A DNA stretch of 64,000 nucleotides from Amorphochlora amoebiformis. Lineage: Eukaryota; Cercozoa; Chlorarachniophyceae. The notes beneath the pieces were generated by a model. The model did not search any database and had not been told where the DNA came from. It saw nothing but the letters and a program-made list of their open reading frames with translations. The stretch lies in assembly GCA_054601695.1 (NCBI GenBank), contig BAAHQB010000005.1, forward strand, positions 930,001 through 994,000, given 5' to 3'. The translations under genes were made by a program, and so were the position numbers. Positions within the stretch are counted from its first letter, which is position 1. Each line of letters begins with the position of its first letter. Of the stretch, positions 1 to 40,202 are shown one piece after another.

Positions 1-15
1 GTGTTCTTTCGAGAT

Positions 16-25415
<25,400 letters not shown>

Positions 25416-26355
25416 GGTACCCTCTTAGGCCTACCCAGAGGCTTTGAGAGGGGTTGACTGGGTGGAGCGAAAGTGTTTACACTCCGACGGGATTTGCAGG
25501 TGCGCTCACACGCGAGAACTTGAACGCGAAAGGGTAACCTACAGACATCATGTGGCCAATAAATTGAAAAACAAGGTAATATTATAAAAATAGAGAGATA
25601 CCTAGGAATAGAATTACAACATGCGCATAGAAGGGGATGGAATGCAACCGATGGGCTGTCAAAAGGTCGGAAAGCAGGTTTCCCCTCACAAGCCGATTTT
25701 TTCTGCCGGAAATACTTTTAAAGTAAAAGCCGGTAAAATTTACCGTAAAAATGACGGCGAAGGAAAACAATCGCGTAATATCCTGGATATCTTCCATTGT
25801 CATATCGAAATATCTACTTATAATATATGCAGATATCGTTTTTCCTGAAGGATAACCGGAGGGCTTCCCGGCAACCTTCGGCTCCGTCTCTCAACACGCT
25901 GTCCCGCACATTCTCGCATAGGAAGAGATCCCCTTATCTGAGCGTCGAGTAGGTAAGATCTATCCTTTTCAAACAGAATTTTTTTTCGGGGAATCAAGGT
26001 TCGATGTTCCGATCAGTTGTAGGAGCTGAGGAAGATGTGTATTTCGGTTGATTCAGGTGATGCTAGCCCTTCTGGGGGCCTCTCTGATATCTACAGGGGT
26101 CGATGGGACTGGTGCCACGTGTCCGTGTCCCTGTTCGGCCAATCAGGTTCTTGTAAATTGAATGGCTTGTTTGCCGGTTTGCACAGTGGTGTCATGAAAA
26201 TATATACAAATGTATTAAAAAAAATTATGCAAATTGCATACGAAAAAAAAAGAAAGGGAGAAAAGAGGAAGGGAGATTACGGAAGATTGAAGTGAGAGAT
26301 TGAGTGGACCTGGAAGATATGACCGTACAACCATACGCGGAGATATACAAAACAC

Positions 26356-26401
<46 letters not shown>

Positions 26402-26459
26402 GTATATATATATATATATATATAATATAATATATATATGTATATGTATATATATGTAA

Positions 26460-26494
<35 letters not shown>

Positions 26495-26590
26495 ATATAT
26501 ATACATTATGATATATACATATATATATATATATATGTACACGTATTAAATGTATTTTTACTTATGTATAATATGAACATATATCCACAG
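25416..26590. promoter_or_regulatory. Shared 5' region of divergent genes A and B
   Basis: This is about 1.1 kb of mostly non-repetitive sequence of ordinary base composition between the gene A start codon (complement 25413-25415) and the first secure exon of gene B (26591). Both 5' ends and their promoters must lie here. No clear TATA box or other core element was recognised. Open frames exist on both strands (25582-25803 minus, 25621-25848 plus), but neither has matching splice sites or a recognisable product. A short frame at 26060-26098 encodes [13 protein letters not shown] and could be the signal-peptide exon of gene B. A TA array fills 26359-26540. Confidence 0.5.
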
Positions 26591-26900
26591 AAGGCCCTCA
26601 TAACCCGTTTCGAAACGTCCACATGCCTGCCCGACAATTTAAAATCTGATGAATTCTTTGGGTATACCCCGGCAAAAGCCGTGGGTACAACCGTCAAACT
26701 GGAGATGCTATCCTGGCCCTCTCAGTGGATTTCCAAGTAAACATTCAGGCTAGATCAGGGTCAGGCTTGGGTTCAACAGATGTATTTTGATATAAACATA
26801 TAATTCTAAACATACATACACATACATGTTACATACACACATATATACACATAAATACACAAACATATATACACATATATACATATACACACATATACGT

Positions 26901-26949
<49 letters not shown>

Positions 26950-28108
26950 ATGTCTGTATATACATATATATATATATATATACATATAATATTTATAAAT
27001 TTTACACAGTGAAAAAAAAAAGAAGTAAGTCAGGGGTATCAAGACCCAACCCCAACCCTAAATCTAACCCATCAGTTTTATTACCGCCATAATATCCCGT
27101 GAAGTCTTATCTTATACCACAGACTTCACCTGCGCGACCAGTGGTATATCTTAACGCTGAAATGACCCTTAAATGCTAAGCTACCTAACCAACCCTTTTG
27201 AATACTATCACATAGGACATAATGCCAATGCTCGAATCGCCAACCGCGAAACCGATATCCTGGCAAATCCTAACCTAACCCGAACTTATAATTCTTGTGC
27301 TGTCGCTTAACCTGATATGAATAATTAGGTTGAATTCTGGTGGGATACATATGTGTCTGAGGCTAGGCAATATGTAGTTAGAAACCCACTGGTACTCCGA
27401 TATTATGTGTATATATGTTTTTTCCGACCTTAGCCGTAACTTCCACCTAACCACCCTTATACGTAGGTAAGTGATGCCGGCTCTATTGGCTACTATGGAC
27501 GGTACTTGCATCAGGGTTACGGTTTTGGTTAAGGATTGGATAACCCTTTGGAATGAATATACATACATATATGTGTATACATATGTATATACATATATTC
27601 ATATATATACACATATATATATATATATATTTACGTATACATATATATATATATATATATGTACATACATATGTGCATATATTCAGATCCGGTGTGTACA
27701 TGCCGTCTTACACAGCTGACTTGTTAAGAAACAACATAACCTGGGGAAACAGTAATACAACCTGAAAAAGCTTCCTTTACCCTTGCCCTAGCTCAAACCC
27801 TAACCCTACCGTTGCCGCGGCTCTCATCCTACCTAATCCAACCAGCTTCGCAAGATCTAAGGGATTTTGCCATCGACTCACGAAATTACTGGAGAATCCT
27901 AACCTTACCCGACGTCGGCGAACTGCTTAATCCTAATATCAATCTTAACCTCACCCAATCCTGGCCAGATAGTAACCTCACGAAATTCGACTAAAAACTT
28001 ACAGGTTGTCAATCTATACACCTCGTATGACGACACCGATATTGTTAACGCTCTTGGCTCGCCAATGTACTAGAGTGGCCATGTATACGTAAATATATAA
28101 TAGATTTT

Positions 28109-28177
<69 letters not shown>

Positions 28178-28278
28178 GTAACATATATACACATATATAT
28201 TTGTGTAAATATACATACAAACATATATACACACATATATATAAATATGTATATACATATATACATATATATATGTAT

Positions 28279-28317
<39 letters not shown>

Positions 28318-28656
28318 TATTGTGTATACTGTAAACGCAGTACGATACAAAAAATCTTATGCCGGTCGCTTAAGTTAATTATTACCTAGAGATAGAAACC
28401 AGTCCAACGAGGAATAATTAGAGGATAGTTAACGGCAGAAATCCGCATGTCACGTAAATGCGCATCACAATTTCCCAATGACCTTGGAACTGTATCACGT
28501 GACAGAATGTTCACCCAGCTACTGACTCCAAGCAAGTCAGTAAAATTTAAGTGGTCTAATTTGAGCTGATCTCAAACCAAATTATGTACTACTATTGGTA
28601 GACCATACCGCTTTGCTAACGTCATATATATATATATATATATATTTATATTCACA

Positions 28657-28702
<46 letters not shown>

Positions 28703-28728
28703 TTTATATTTATAAATATATATATATT

Positions 28729-28797
<69 letters not shown>

Positions 28798-29702
28798 GTA
28801 CATATGTATATTTATTACATACACCCATATTTTCTTTGTATATACATATTGTATATATATATATATATTAAATATATATGTACATATACATATGTATATA
28901 CCCAGGTTTACTTTTACCCCTAGCTGGTGTACCGAGTGGAGAGTAGATGGAAACGGGAATACATGCATAGATATCAAAGTAACCCTAATTGGAGTCGTAA
29001 CCCGAAACAAATTTAACCTATCCATACGCCCAGGCGGAAGACCCTGCAATAGATAAAGGTAACTCTAACCCTAACACTCACCCTGTTCCGAGCAATCTGA
29101 TGTTTGTCCAAGTCCCAAGTTGGGTTCAGAGTTGGGTTATGGTAGGGGTTAGGCTCAGAGCTAGGGTTCCCTTAGCCTCGACCTGTCTCCTAGCCAACTC
29201 TTCCCTTGGATAAGCATACGGGACTATATTTCCATGTATATATGTTCTATTCATAGGTCAACTGCATCAAGTTATTGTCAATCTCCAGTTAAGGATGACG
29301 ATAAGGTTGAAACACCAATTCTAACACGTAATGGGGAAAATGGGAAGATCTTTAGTGTTGGAGAGGAAGGAAACTTTAATTCCACCTTACAACCATCTCA
29401 AAATTCAACCCTCACACATCAGCTATTGGACCACCTCTGGACTGGAGTATTACGTCTCTCGGAAGCTCGAAAGAAGAGAACCGGTTTCCCAACATTCAGT
29501 TCCCTCCGCAACTGAAAAATAAAAGAAACGAGGCTGAACAATCCTAACTATGATAATAATTCTAGGTGTTGTTTAAGTACTGGGAGCCAGTTGGATTCTT
29601 AGCGGGGCTAGCCGTTGATAGGATAGAGTTTCCGACATATACAACGTTTGTGGACTTATGTAGTATGCATTGTGTGTATGCACATGAATATACAGTGTAT
29701 GA

Positions 29703-29739
<37 letters not shown>

Positions 29740-29795
29740 GAAACATATATCTATATATATATATATATATATAATATATTATGTACGCGATTATA

Positions 29796-29835
<40 letters not shown>

Positions 29836-29891
29836 CCGATGTTTTGATATCCGGTTAGGTACGGATCTCCTGGAAAAAGGATCTCGATGAA

Positions 29892-29922
<31 letters not shown>

Positions 29923-30038
29923 ACATATTTATATATATGTAATATATATACATATATGTATATGCACACATATAAATCATATTATATACATAGGGAATGC
30001 CACTCCAACAATACAGGATCGATTCAGGGTCAAGGGGT

Positions 30039-30100
<62 letters not shown>

Positions 30101-30627
30101 ATATATATATATATATGTATATATATTATTTCCAAACATTATGTACGCACATGTGATGTGTTTGAGTGTGTATATGTATATACATTATAAAACGTTATGA
30201 AATATGATATTCTAATTATACACGAAATAAATAGACACTGTATGTATACACAATATATTTGTATACATGTATACTGTTAGCACAGCGGTGTGGTATCCAA
30301 CTGGAAGTTCAAGTGGTTGAGATCAGCTCGATGTATAACGAAGAATAAATGAAAATTCTCAGGCAGTTCATTGAAGACATTTCGAGGACCGTTCTAACTT
30401 CTCGAACACACTCGAGCCTTCGGGAAAGTTTCGCAAGTGACATGGCGTGACGTCACGTCTTGTCACCTACACTAGAAAGCCCACTATACCGAATCAGACG
30501 ATCTCCAAGAATCCCCGAAATCTCTTGCGATCTCCAGATACATTCGACAATTTTCGCCACGCTATCGATATCTACTCTTCAAACTGCGTCACCTCATGTT
30601 CTTTATATTGTTGCTTAACAGTATGCA

Positions 30628-30661
<34 letters not shown>

Positions 30662-30942
30662 ATATATATATACATATTGTTGGCACAACGCCAGGAATCG
30701 TGTAGAATAGCCCGAGATCCATGGAGACCCACTGGAGATCGCTGGAGATCGTGTTTTAGTGAATCCCCAGAAGTGCCCGGTAGTACCGGTTAATGTCAGT
30801 TAGTAGCGACACGTGTACGCCGCAACTCTTGTGCTGCGCAAGTGGGTACCCCCACGACTAAGTTATCTCTTTCCGAATGGTGCAATGAAGTACATCAGGG
30901 TGGCTTGCAGTCTTCCGCTGCCCCCGAGGCATTGATACGTCG

Positions 30943-31003
<61 letters not shown>

Positions 31004-31201
31004 ATATATATATGTACATAAATATATATATATATATATAAAACCAATCTCTATATCTATATGTATATATAATAATGCATGTTCATATACATTATGAAGA
31101 TCTACATAATTTCAGAGTGTGGACTGCGACTTTCCAAGGGTCTCCATTCGAAAGATCTTTCATAATACTGTGAGTATATACATTTAAGTATATATATTAT
31201 G

Positions 31202-31240
<39 letters not shown>

Positions 31241-31251
31241 GTGAACACAAG

Positions 31252-31283
<32 letters not shown>

Positions 31284-31503
31284 CATAACTATATACATAT
31301 ATAATATATATATATATATATATGGATGGATGGAGTAGCCTACTCTTTAACCAGAGTTGTGCTATCAATCACGCGATGCAGGTATATTTATACTTGTAAT
31401 ATATATTCACGTAACCAAAGTTATCCACACATATATAGATACAGATATATGTAAATATATATATATATATATATGTATATACATATATATATATGTGTGT
31501 GTG

Positions 31504-31585
<82 letters not shown>

Positions 31586-31595
31586 TGTATACATA

Positions 31596-31633
<38 letters not shown>

Positions 31634-32159
31634 TTTTCTATATATATACATATATATACACATATATATATATATATATGTATTCATATATATATATATA
31701 CTCATTACACAATCCTCATATACACATTATCCATACCCACATATGTATGATTGCATTCACAACCACAGATAATATCTGATTCGGCTTCACGTTACTACGG
31801 AATCAACGTCCTTCTTCGTCGATTTGATATAACTGATTCACAGATGGTATATACTCTAAATATATATATATATATATGTGTGTGTGTGTATATGTATATA
31901 TATATATATATAAATATATATGTATATGTATTTGTGTATGTATTATACACACACGTAAATTATTATTATTAATACATGCATATATGTATGCATATGTACC
32001 AAGTCGTAGACAGAGCTGTGGAGGAGAGAGCAAAGCAAAGAGAGCGAGGGAGGGTAGGATTGGAGGGAAGAGAATAGACAAGGAGGGCAGAGGGAGACAA
32101 TCAGGGGGGGGATTGTGATGCATAAACATGTAATGCGTGCAAAAACATGTATGTATAGG

Positions 32160-32196
<37 letters not shown>

Positions 32197-32262
32197 CGTG
32201 TGTATATATATTAATGTATACATATATGTATTTATATAATATATATATATATACATACATAC

Positions 32263-32296
<34 letters not shown>

Positions 32297-32521
32297 GTAT
32301 ATGTATACACATTTGTGTGTATATATAAAATACATATATATGTGTGTATATGTACACATATTCAAAAGTGCAAATATATATATACACATGTATGAAGGAG
32401 GGAATGCTTCAAAATGCTAAAATTGAGGGCAAGGATGCATTTGACGTTGCTTGTGACTTTCTTAAGACTAATAACAAAACCTGGATGACTTGGGTGAGTT
32501 TAACAAATGTACACACACACC

Positions 32522-32566
<45 letters not shown>

Positions 32567-32821
32567 GTATATATATATATTAAGATGTTTACATGGATCC
32601 CTTCTCTTCCTGTCATGCTTCCTGTCTCTTTTTCTGCCATTTCCCGGCCTCATTCTCTCCCTATCCTCCCGTCGTATGTTCTAATTGTTCTTTTCCTATC
32701 TATGTATCTATGTAAATTGCACGTATATAGTTTTAGATAATAATAGGTTCCTAAGATAGTTTGTCAGTCACAAGAGGGTCTGATTGAAGGAGTGGTAAAT
32801 CAACATATTATGTCTATGACA

Positions 32822-32920
<99 letters not shown>

Positions 32921-33053
32921 TATATATATATACACATATATACACATATATATATACATATATGTATATATATATATGTATGTATACAGGTATATATATA
33001 CATATATATATATATATGCAAATATATATATATACATATTTACATTACATAAA

Positions 33054-33090
<37 letters not shown>

Positions 33091-33230
33091 TAAATGAATG
33101 TACACTTTCTATGTACATATGCTCGAGCGAATGTATAGTATCATATATTAACATATTTAAAATCATGAAAGAGCGTAGATTTACACATGGATGTGTATCA
33201 CATATAAACATACATATATATATATATATA

Positions 33231-33262
<32 letters not shown>

Positions 33263-33456
33263 TATCAAAATCAGTGTTCACCACTTCCGCTAATGGAGAA
33301 CAAAAACCAAATTAATACATCGGCCAGGAACACAGGTCGCACACGCACATACTCACATAATTTTATTAATTTATATATTAGCTTTACCACTACTCCTCCT
33401 AATTTGTTACTCTTGCTATTCATCATCATATATATATACACTACTATATGTATATA

Positions 33457-33529
<73 letters not shown>

Positions 33530-33780
33530 GAATATTATATATACCTATATATATAGCTGTATAAACATACGCTGGACATACAAATAATACATATTCGTAG
33601 GATTATTTGCCGCATCCGCTATCATAATCATAGCATCCTGTTTATTGATTTGGCTTTACTGGTAGCCTTGGGTAGGACTAGAATTGTGTTTTTGATTTCA
33701 TTCTTCTTATTAAATGAATATATATATGCGCGTATATGTATATATATATATATATGTATGTATATGTATATATATGTATG

Positions 33781-33813
<33 letters not shown>

Positions 33814-33825
33814 ATACATACATAC

Positions 33826-33856
<31 letters not shown>

Positions 33857-33910
33857 TTTATATATATATATTGGTGTATACTTTTTTATATATATGTGTT
33901 TATGTTTGTG

Positions 33911-33963
<53 letters not shown>

Positions 33964-33983
33964 ATATATATGTATATATATAT

Positions 33984-34018
<35 letters not shown>

Positions 34019-34502
34019 GTACATAATATCATGTAGCACATATATACCTCTAAAATATATGTACTAAAAGCTATGTAAATACATTTAAAACTATGTAAAT
34101 ACTCCAGGAATCGAGCAAGTCCTATCCTAAAAGCCGCCATGCCGACGTGCTCCTAAACCTAAACCTAATCCTAATCTCAGCATGATCCAGCCAAACACTA
34201 ACTGTAGCTTTAACTTGGTAAAGATTCCTTACCAAAGTGGCCGTAGGATGCTTGGTGTCTACCTCATCTGTTGTATTTCTCGGTAGATCTAACCTATTCG
34301 TATTCCAAGTATTCATAAGCCTAGACCTAACCTATTCGTATTCCTTCCAAGTATTCCTAAGCCTAATCAGAATCCTGGCAACTAACCCAAACGTCAGGGA
34401 TGGACGATAGAAGCTTTTCACCCAGTTTTTTAGTGTTCAGTTGCAATATACAGCTTTGGCTATACTCTATTGGGTATATACGCGTACATATATATGTACA
34501 TA

Positions 34503-34548
<46 letters not shown>

Positions 34549-34572
34549 CAAATATATATACACATTCATATG

Positions 34573-34603
<31 letters not shown>

Positions 34604-36231
34604 GTGTGTGTGTGTGTATAATGTATATACATAACTATATATGTGTATATATATGTGTATATATATACATATATAAAATATATATGTATATATATATATA
34701 TATATATATGTATATGCATATACAGAAATAAATCCATACATATATATATATATATATACATATATATGGATATGTGCACACTTTTACATATCTAGCTATG
34801 TTCATATATATAATATATCTATATATTTCTCCACCTGTTACTCCCTTTCCCTGGCCTAACGCTAACTCTTATTATTCTAATCATAGCTTTGCCCTCACCT
34901 ACTCCGGGGTTTTAACCAAGTTTTTCGTAGTTAAGAAACTCCTAGTATCAAAGGTAAACCTAACCCCATTTAACCTTCAATTAAATTTAACTCCAATCCT
35001 AAACCAAATTACAGCGCGTCGAAATATCCTGGAAGGATAGGCTCCAAACCACAATATGTGAGACAAACCCTCCTTTCAACGTGCTAATGTTACCACTAAT
35101 TCTGACCCCAAACCTAATCCTAATCTAATCACAATCCTAATCATGGTCCTTACCCTTATCCTAACCCCAACCAAAATCCTAACTCTAACCTTAATCCTAA
35201 TCCGAGCCCTAACCCTAGCTGGAGTGATAATTGAAGCGCTATTATTAGGAGTGTGGTCAGCCGTGGACCGGTTACTATTGCTATCCCTAACTCTAACCTG
35301 ACCCTAACCCTAACTCTAGACCTCATGAACCGACTAAATCCCCAACCTTAAATCTATCCTAACTGGAACACTAATCGTATCCCAAAACCCAGCTTTGAGT
35401 ATGTTCGAGAGTGTGAAGAATACGATAGATTTGGACGGTGTACATCGTCTAGAGGTCCCAACCCCCAATTTTAACCCTAACTCTAACCCTGACGCAAATA
35501 ACCATAACCCGACAAACACTAATCATAGGGTATTGTACTGGGTCTAACAATTGGCTGTTGGGGCTTATACTCCTCTCCCATCTTGGAGTGATGATCTACT
35601 CGTTGGTAATATATATATATATGTATATATATGTATATATATATATATATAATATACATATATACATATATGTATGTGTGTATTTGTATGTAGATATATA
35701 TATATATATATATATATATAAGTGAATGTAATTTGTAAAAATGTTGTGTGTCTGTGTACAAGCCATTCGTTAGCTAGAAGTGCATCTAGTTTTACATCAT
35801 GTATATATCCACATATTGTATGTATATAAATAATATAGTATGTATATATAAATATATATATATATATATTGTAATATACATATACGTACAATTCAGTTTT
35901 TATGCTACAAGTGCCGTAGACTCCCTCGGACCGTTTTGGAAGTGGAGGTAGTTGTTACCCTAACCTAACTGTAACTCTTATTCTAAACCAAATCATCTAA
36001 AACCATTCAATAGTGGATGACCACGGCATTGGTGTCGAACTTTCAGATCTCTGTTATGGGGGTGTTTTTGCTATGTAAGTATTATATAGTATTTATGAAT
36101 GACATTATTCACGTACTGACATTTACATGTACCTATATACTCATATAGCATATATATGTATATGTATATATGTGTGTGGGTGTGTAATTGTTACACTTAT
36201 GTATGCCTGTATGTAATATATATATATATAT

Positions 36232-36263
<32 letters not shown>

Positions 36264-36389
36264 ATATATATGTGTGTATATATATAATACGTATACATAC
36301 ATACAATACTTAAGATATGTTTATATAAGATTTGTTATATAACATTGTATATATAATATTATATTCTATGTATATATATATATATATTG

Positions 36390-36437
<48 letters not shown>

Positions 36438-36518
36438 CACGTGTATATAACATACGTATATACACATATGTATAAATACATACATATATTTCTATATGTT
36501 TATTAATATATATACATA

Positions 36519-36586
<68 letters not shown>

Positions 36587-36735
36587 TACATATATATATA
36601 TATATACATATATGTATGTCTATGTAATATATATATATATATATATATTTGTATGCAAAATATATATACATGTATATTACATAATATACAAATAATGTAT
36701 GCATACACACGTGCATACATATATGCATGCATAAT

Positions 36736-36786
<51 letters not shown>

Positions 36787-36923
36787 TTTTATATATATAT
36801 ATATGTAGATATTCTCTCTTTTTTTTTTTCTCTCTCTCTCTCTCTTATCTCTCTCTCTCTCTCTCTCTCTCTTTCCTCTCTCTCTCTCTCTTATCTCTCT
36901 TTCTTATCTCTCTCTCGCTTCCC

Positions 36924-36993
<70 letters not shown>

Positions 36994-37174
36994 TTATATA
37001 TATATATAAACGTATGTATATATATATATGTATATATATATACAAATATATATATATATATGTATAGATTTATTTATTGATACATATAAATTACAAAGGT
37101 ATATACATACAATATTTAAATATGAATATATGCATTTACATATGAAGTTTATATAGCATAGTATTCAGATAGCA

Positions 37175-37232
<58 letters not shown>

Positions 37233-38047
37233 TATATGTTAATATTTATATACGTACACACATATATATATATATACATACATATATAAGTATATATTAT
37301 ATATGTATATGTGTGTATGTATACATATGATAAACATACATGCATGTATATATGGAATATAAATACATATATTCACGAATAAATATATATATATATATCA
37401 TTATATTTGTTCAGATATCCTTCGTCAGAACCCAACGTATTTCTACGTCATACAGACATTCGTTATCCTCTTTGGTGACGGTAATATAATATATATATAT
37501 ATATATATATATTATTTATATATATATTATATATATATATATATTATATATATATATACATATATATTTATATATATACATATATATAAATATATATATA
37601 TGTGTGTATATATACATACATAGATTTCCATATATACATATATTTATACATATAAATATATATATATTTATGTACATGTGTATATATTTATATGTACATA
37701 TAAAACATATTCAAAGTTGTAAAACTTACCTACAGGCTGCATGCTATTTACTCTGTTCCTCCCTAAAGTTCATCAAGAGCACTTTTATGACAGAGACGAT
37801 TCGCAGTAACAATCAAAGCTCCCTCGATCCCCAACCTCTATTTTTATTTTTCTTTAAACAACCCCTCGCTCTATTCCTCTCAATATAACTATCTCATCTA
37901 TTTCTCTCTCTCTCTCTTACTCTTCGACCTCACTCTCTCCCTCTTTCCCTCTTCTTTTGTCTATCTCTCAGCTCTCTGTCTCTCCTTTCTCTCTCTCTCT
38001 CTCTCACGTTATTCTCCTGTAGTTATGCATGTGCATATCTGTATATT

Positions 38048-38089
<42 letters not shown>

Positions 38090-38236
38090 AAATATATATT
38101 TATATTTTAAATATGTATATAAAAAATATATATAAATACATAAATATATATATATATATATATATATTATAGTTACAATAAATAATCGATGTTAATATTC
38201 AAGCAACATATAAAAACAGAATTACATATATATGTA

Positions 38237-38279
<43 letters not shown>

Positions 38280-38580
38280 ATATATATATATATCTACATA
38301 CGTATCAGATATCTATATATGTATATTTATTTCTACGTATAATAATATTCAGATCGAAAGTGTTCGCAATGATTGACAAGAAGATGAAGCGCGATCAGTC
38401 TAGGTACCACCATTCACCTGAAATCAAGGTAAAACCAGATTTAAGGCAACCTAACCAATTTTCAAATAAACTAAAATACACTTAATGCGTAGTACTTATG
38501 TAACTATATATGTATGTTCGATGTTTATACACAAATATGAGGTCTAGGTAGAAAGGCAGATACAGCTATATATTGTATAT

Positions 38581-38659
<79 letters not shown>

Positions 38660-38756
38660 GTTAATATCAAAGCATATATATATAGCCATGACAACGATTT
38701 TAGCAAATTAATACCAACAATAATAATTTTCATGGTTATATATCCTCACATGATAC

Positions 38757-38797
<41 letters not shown>

Positions 38798-38970
38798 TGT
38801 ATATATACCTATATATATATATATATATACACATACACATACATATATTTGTGTGTGTAAATGTGTGTTTGTTTATTTTATTATGATAGATGTCCGGCAT
38901 GAATGCATATATCTGTACATATAAACATATATTATTATACGTATTTTACACATACACATGTATATACATG

Positions 38971-39040
<70 letters not shown>

Positions 39041-39065
39041 TAAATATGTTAAATACGTTCGTATG

Positions 39066-39098
<33 letters not shown>

Positions 39099-39495
39099 GT
39101 ATATTTATAGAGATTTGTACATATAAAAATATATAATATGTATATCAGGCGAAATCCGGCGTATCCCCCATAGCTTCTCGAAATCGAGTGCTGATGTCGC
39201 CAATCACATCCCATCTTGTACGCTCTATTTCCGTCTTTCTCTCCCGTTGTCTTTCTCCCTCGGTTTCATACCCGTTTCCCCTTGCTGGTCTCTCATGTAT
39301 AAGCATATATGTGTGCAATATATCTGTCTTCCGACTATTTAATAAAAAATTATATAAACAGCAAATAGTTATAATATTTTCTAGGTATATTTATATGCAC
39401 ACACATATTACATATATATATATATATATATATATAAATATATATATGCATGCATATGTGTGTGCGTGGGTAAACACATCCATACACATGTGCAC

Positions 39496-39534
<39 letters not shown>

Positions 39535-39745
39535 GTGTGTGTGTAAAATATAGCTATGTTCATATATATGTCATATATATATATACAGAAAAAAATGTAC
39601 GTATACATATATATTTACACATATAAGTGTATATTTTATTTGTATACATGTCATGTGTATGTGTGTATAAACACTAGATATATGTGTGTGTTTTTACAGT
39701 TATACTTGCGAGAGGTATATGTCAAACTGTGAAATATGTACATTT

Positions 39746-39776
<31 letters not shown>

Positions 39777-39821
39777 TATGCTCCTGGTAAATTGTACATG
39801 CACACTTGTATATATATATAT

Positions 39822-39852
<31 letters not shown>

Positions 39853-39871
39853 CTCTTGGTAAATTATACCT

Positions 39872-39921
<50 letters not shown>

Positions 39922-40152
39922 GTGTGTATAAGTATATATACATATATATATATACATATATATATATACATGTATATATATATATATATACATGTATATG
40001 TATAAGTATATATTAAGCATCATACAAACATGCATAAGTATGTGTACATATATGTATATGTGTGTGTATGTGTGTATATATATGTGTGTATATATATGTG
40101 TATATATATATAATGTAATAGATATAAGACCTATGGTTAAACGTGTATATGC

Positions 40153-40202
<50 letters not shown>

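Larger units (their letters stand above)
33601..37805 (+). other. Gene B exons: seven-transmembrane domain
   Basis: Exons: 33601-33661, 34108-34146, 34224-34282, 34434-34473, 34887-34953, 35015-35057, 35219-35270, 35393-35439, 35529-35605, 35897-35941, 36014-36074, 37415-37480, 37736-37805, all in phase. Helices in order: [56 protein letters not shown] with the following KFFVVKK loop; [74 protein letters not shown]. Class C marks include the helix-3 Cys and WL...GF, the W-AVD at the end of helix 4, [13 protein letters not shown] after helix 5 (compare RxxPxxFNE), and the final FLPKVH (compare FxPK). Confidence 0.9.

Noticed and set aside
27275-27568. 97-codon minus-strand ORF
   Set aside because: Overlaps three in-phase plus-strand exons of gene B; treated as their shadow.
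29845-29868. Minus-strand island [10 protein letters not shown] with a good acceptor
   Set aside because: Isolated, on the wrong strand inside gene B, no partner exons found.
30294-30349. Plus-strand frame ending in a stop ([15 protein letters not shown]), and ATGTTCTTTATATTG at 30597
   Set aside because: First read as the end of one gene and signal peptide of another. Exon 29994-30028 instead joins 31116-31169 in phase 0 and gives a continuous ectodomain, so both are intronic.
30260-30350. tRNA-like stretch near GTTAGCACAGCGGTGTGG
   Set aside because: No cloverleaf could be drawn with matching acceptor stem and anticodon arm.
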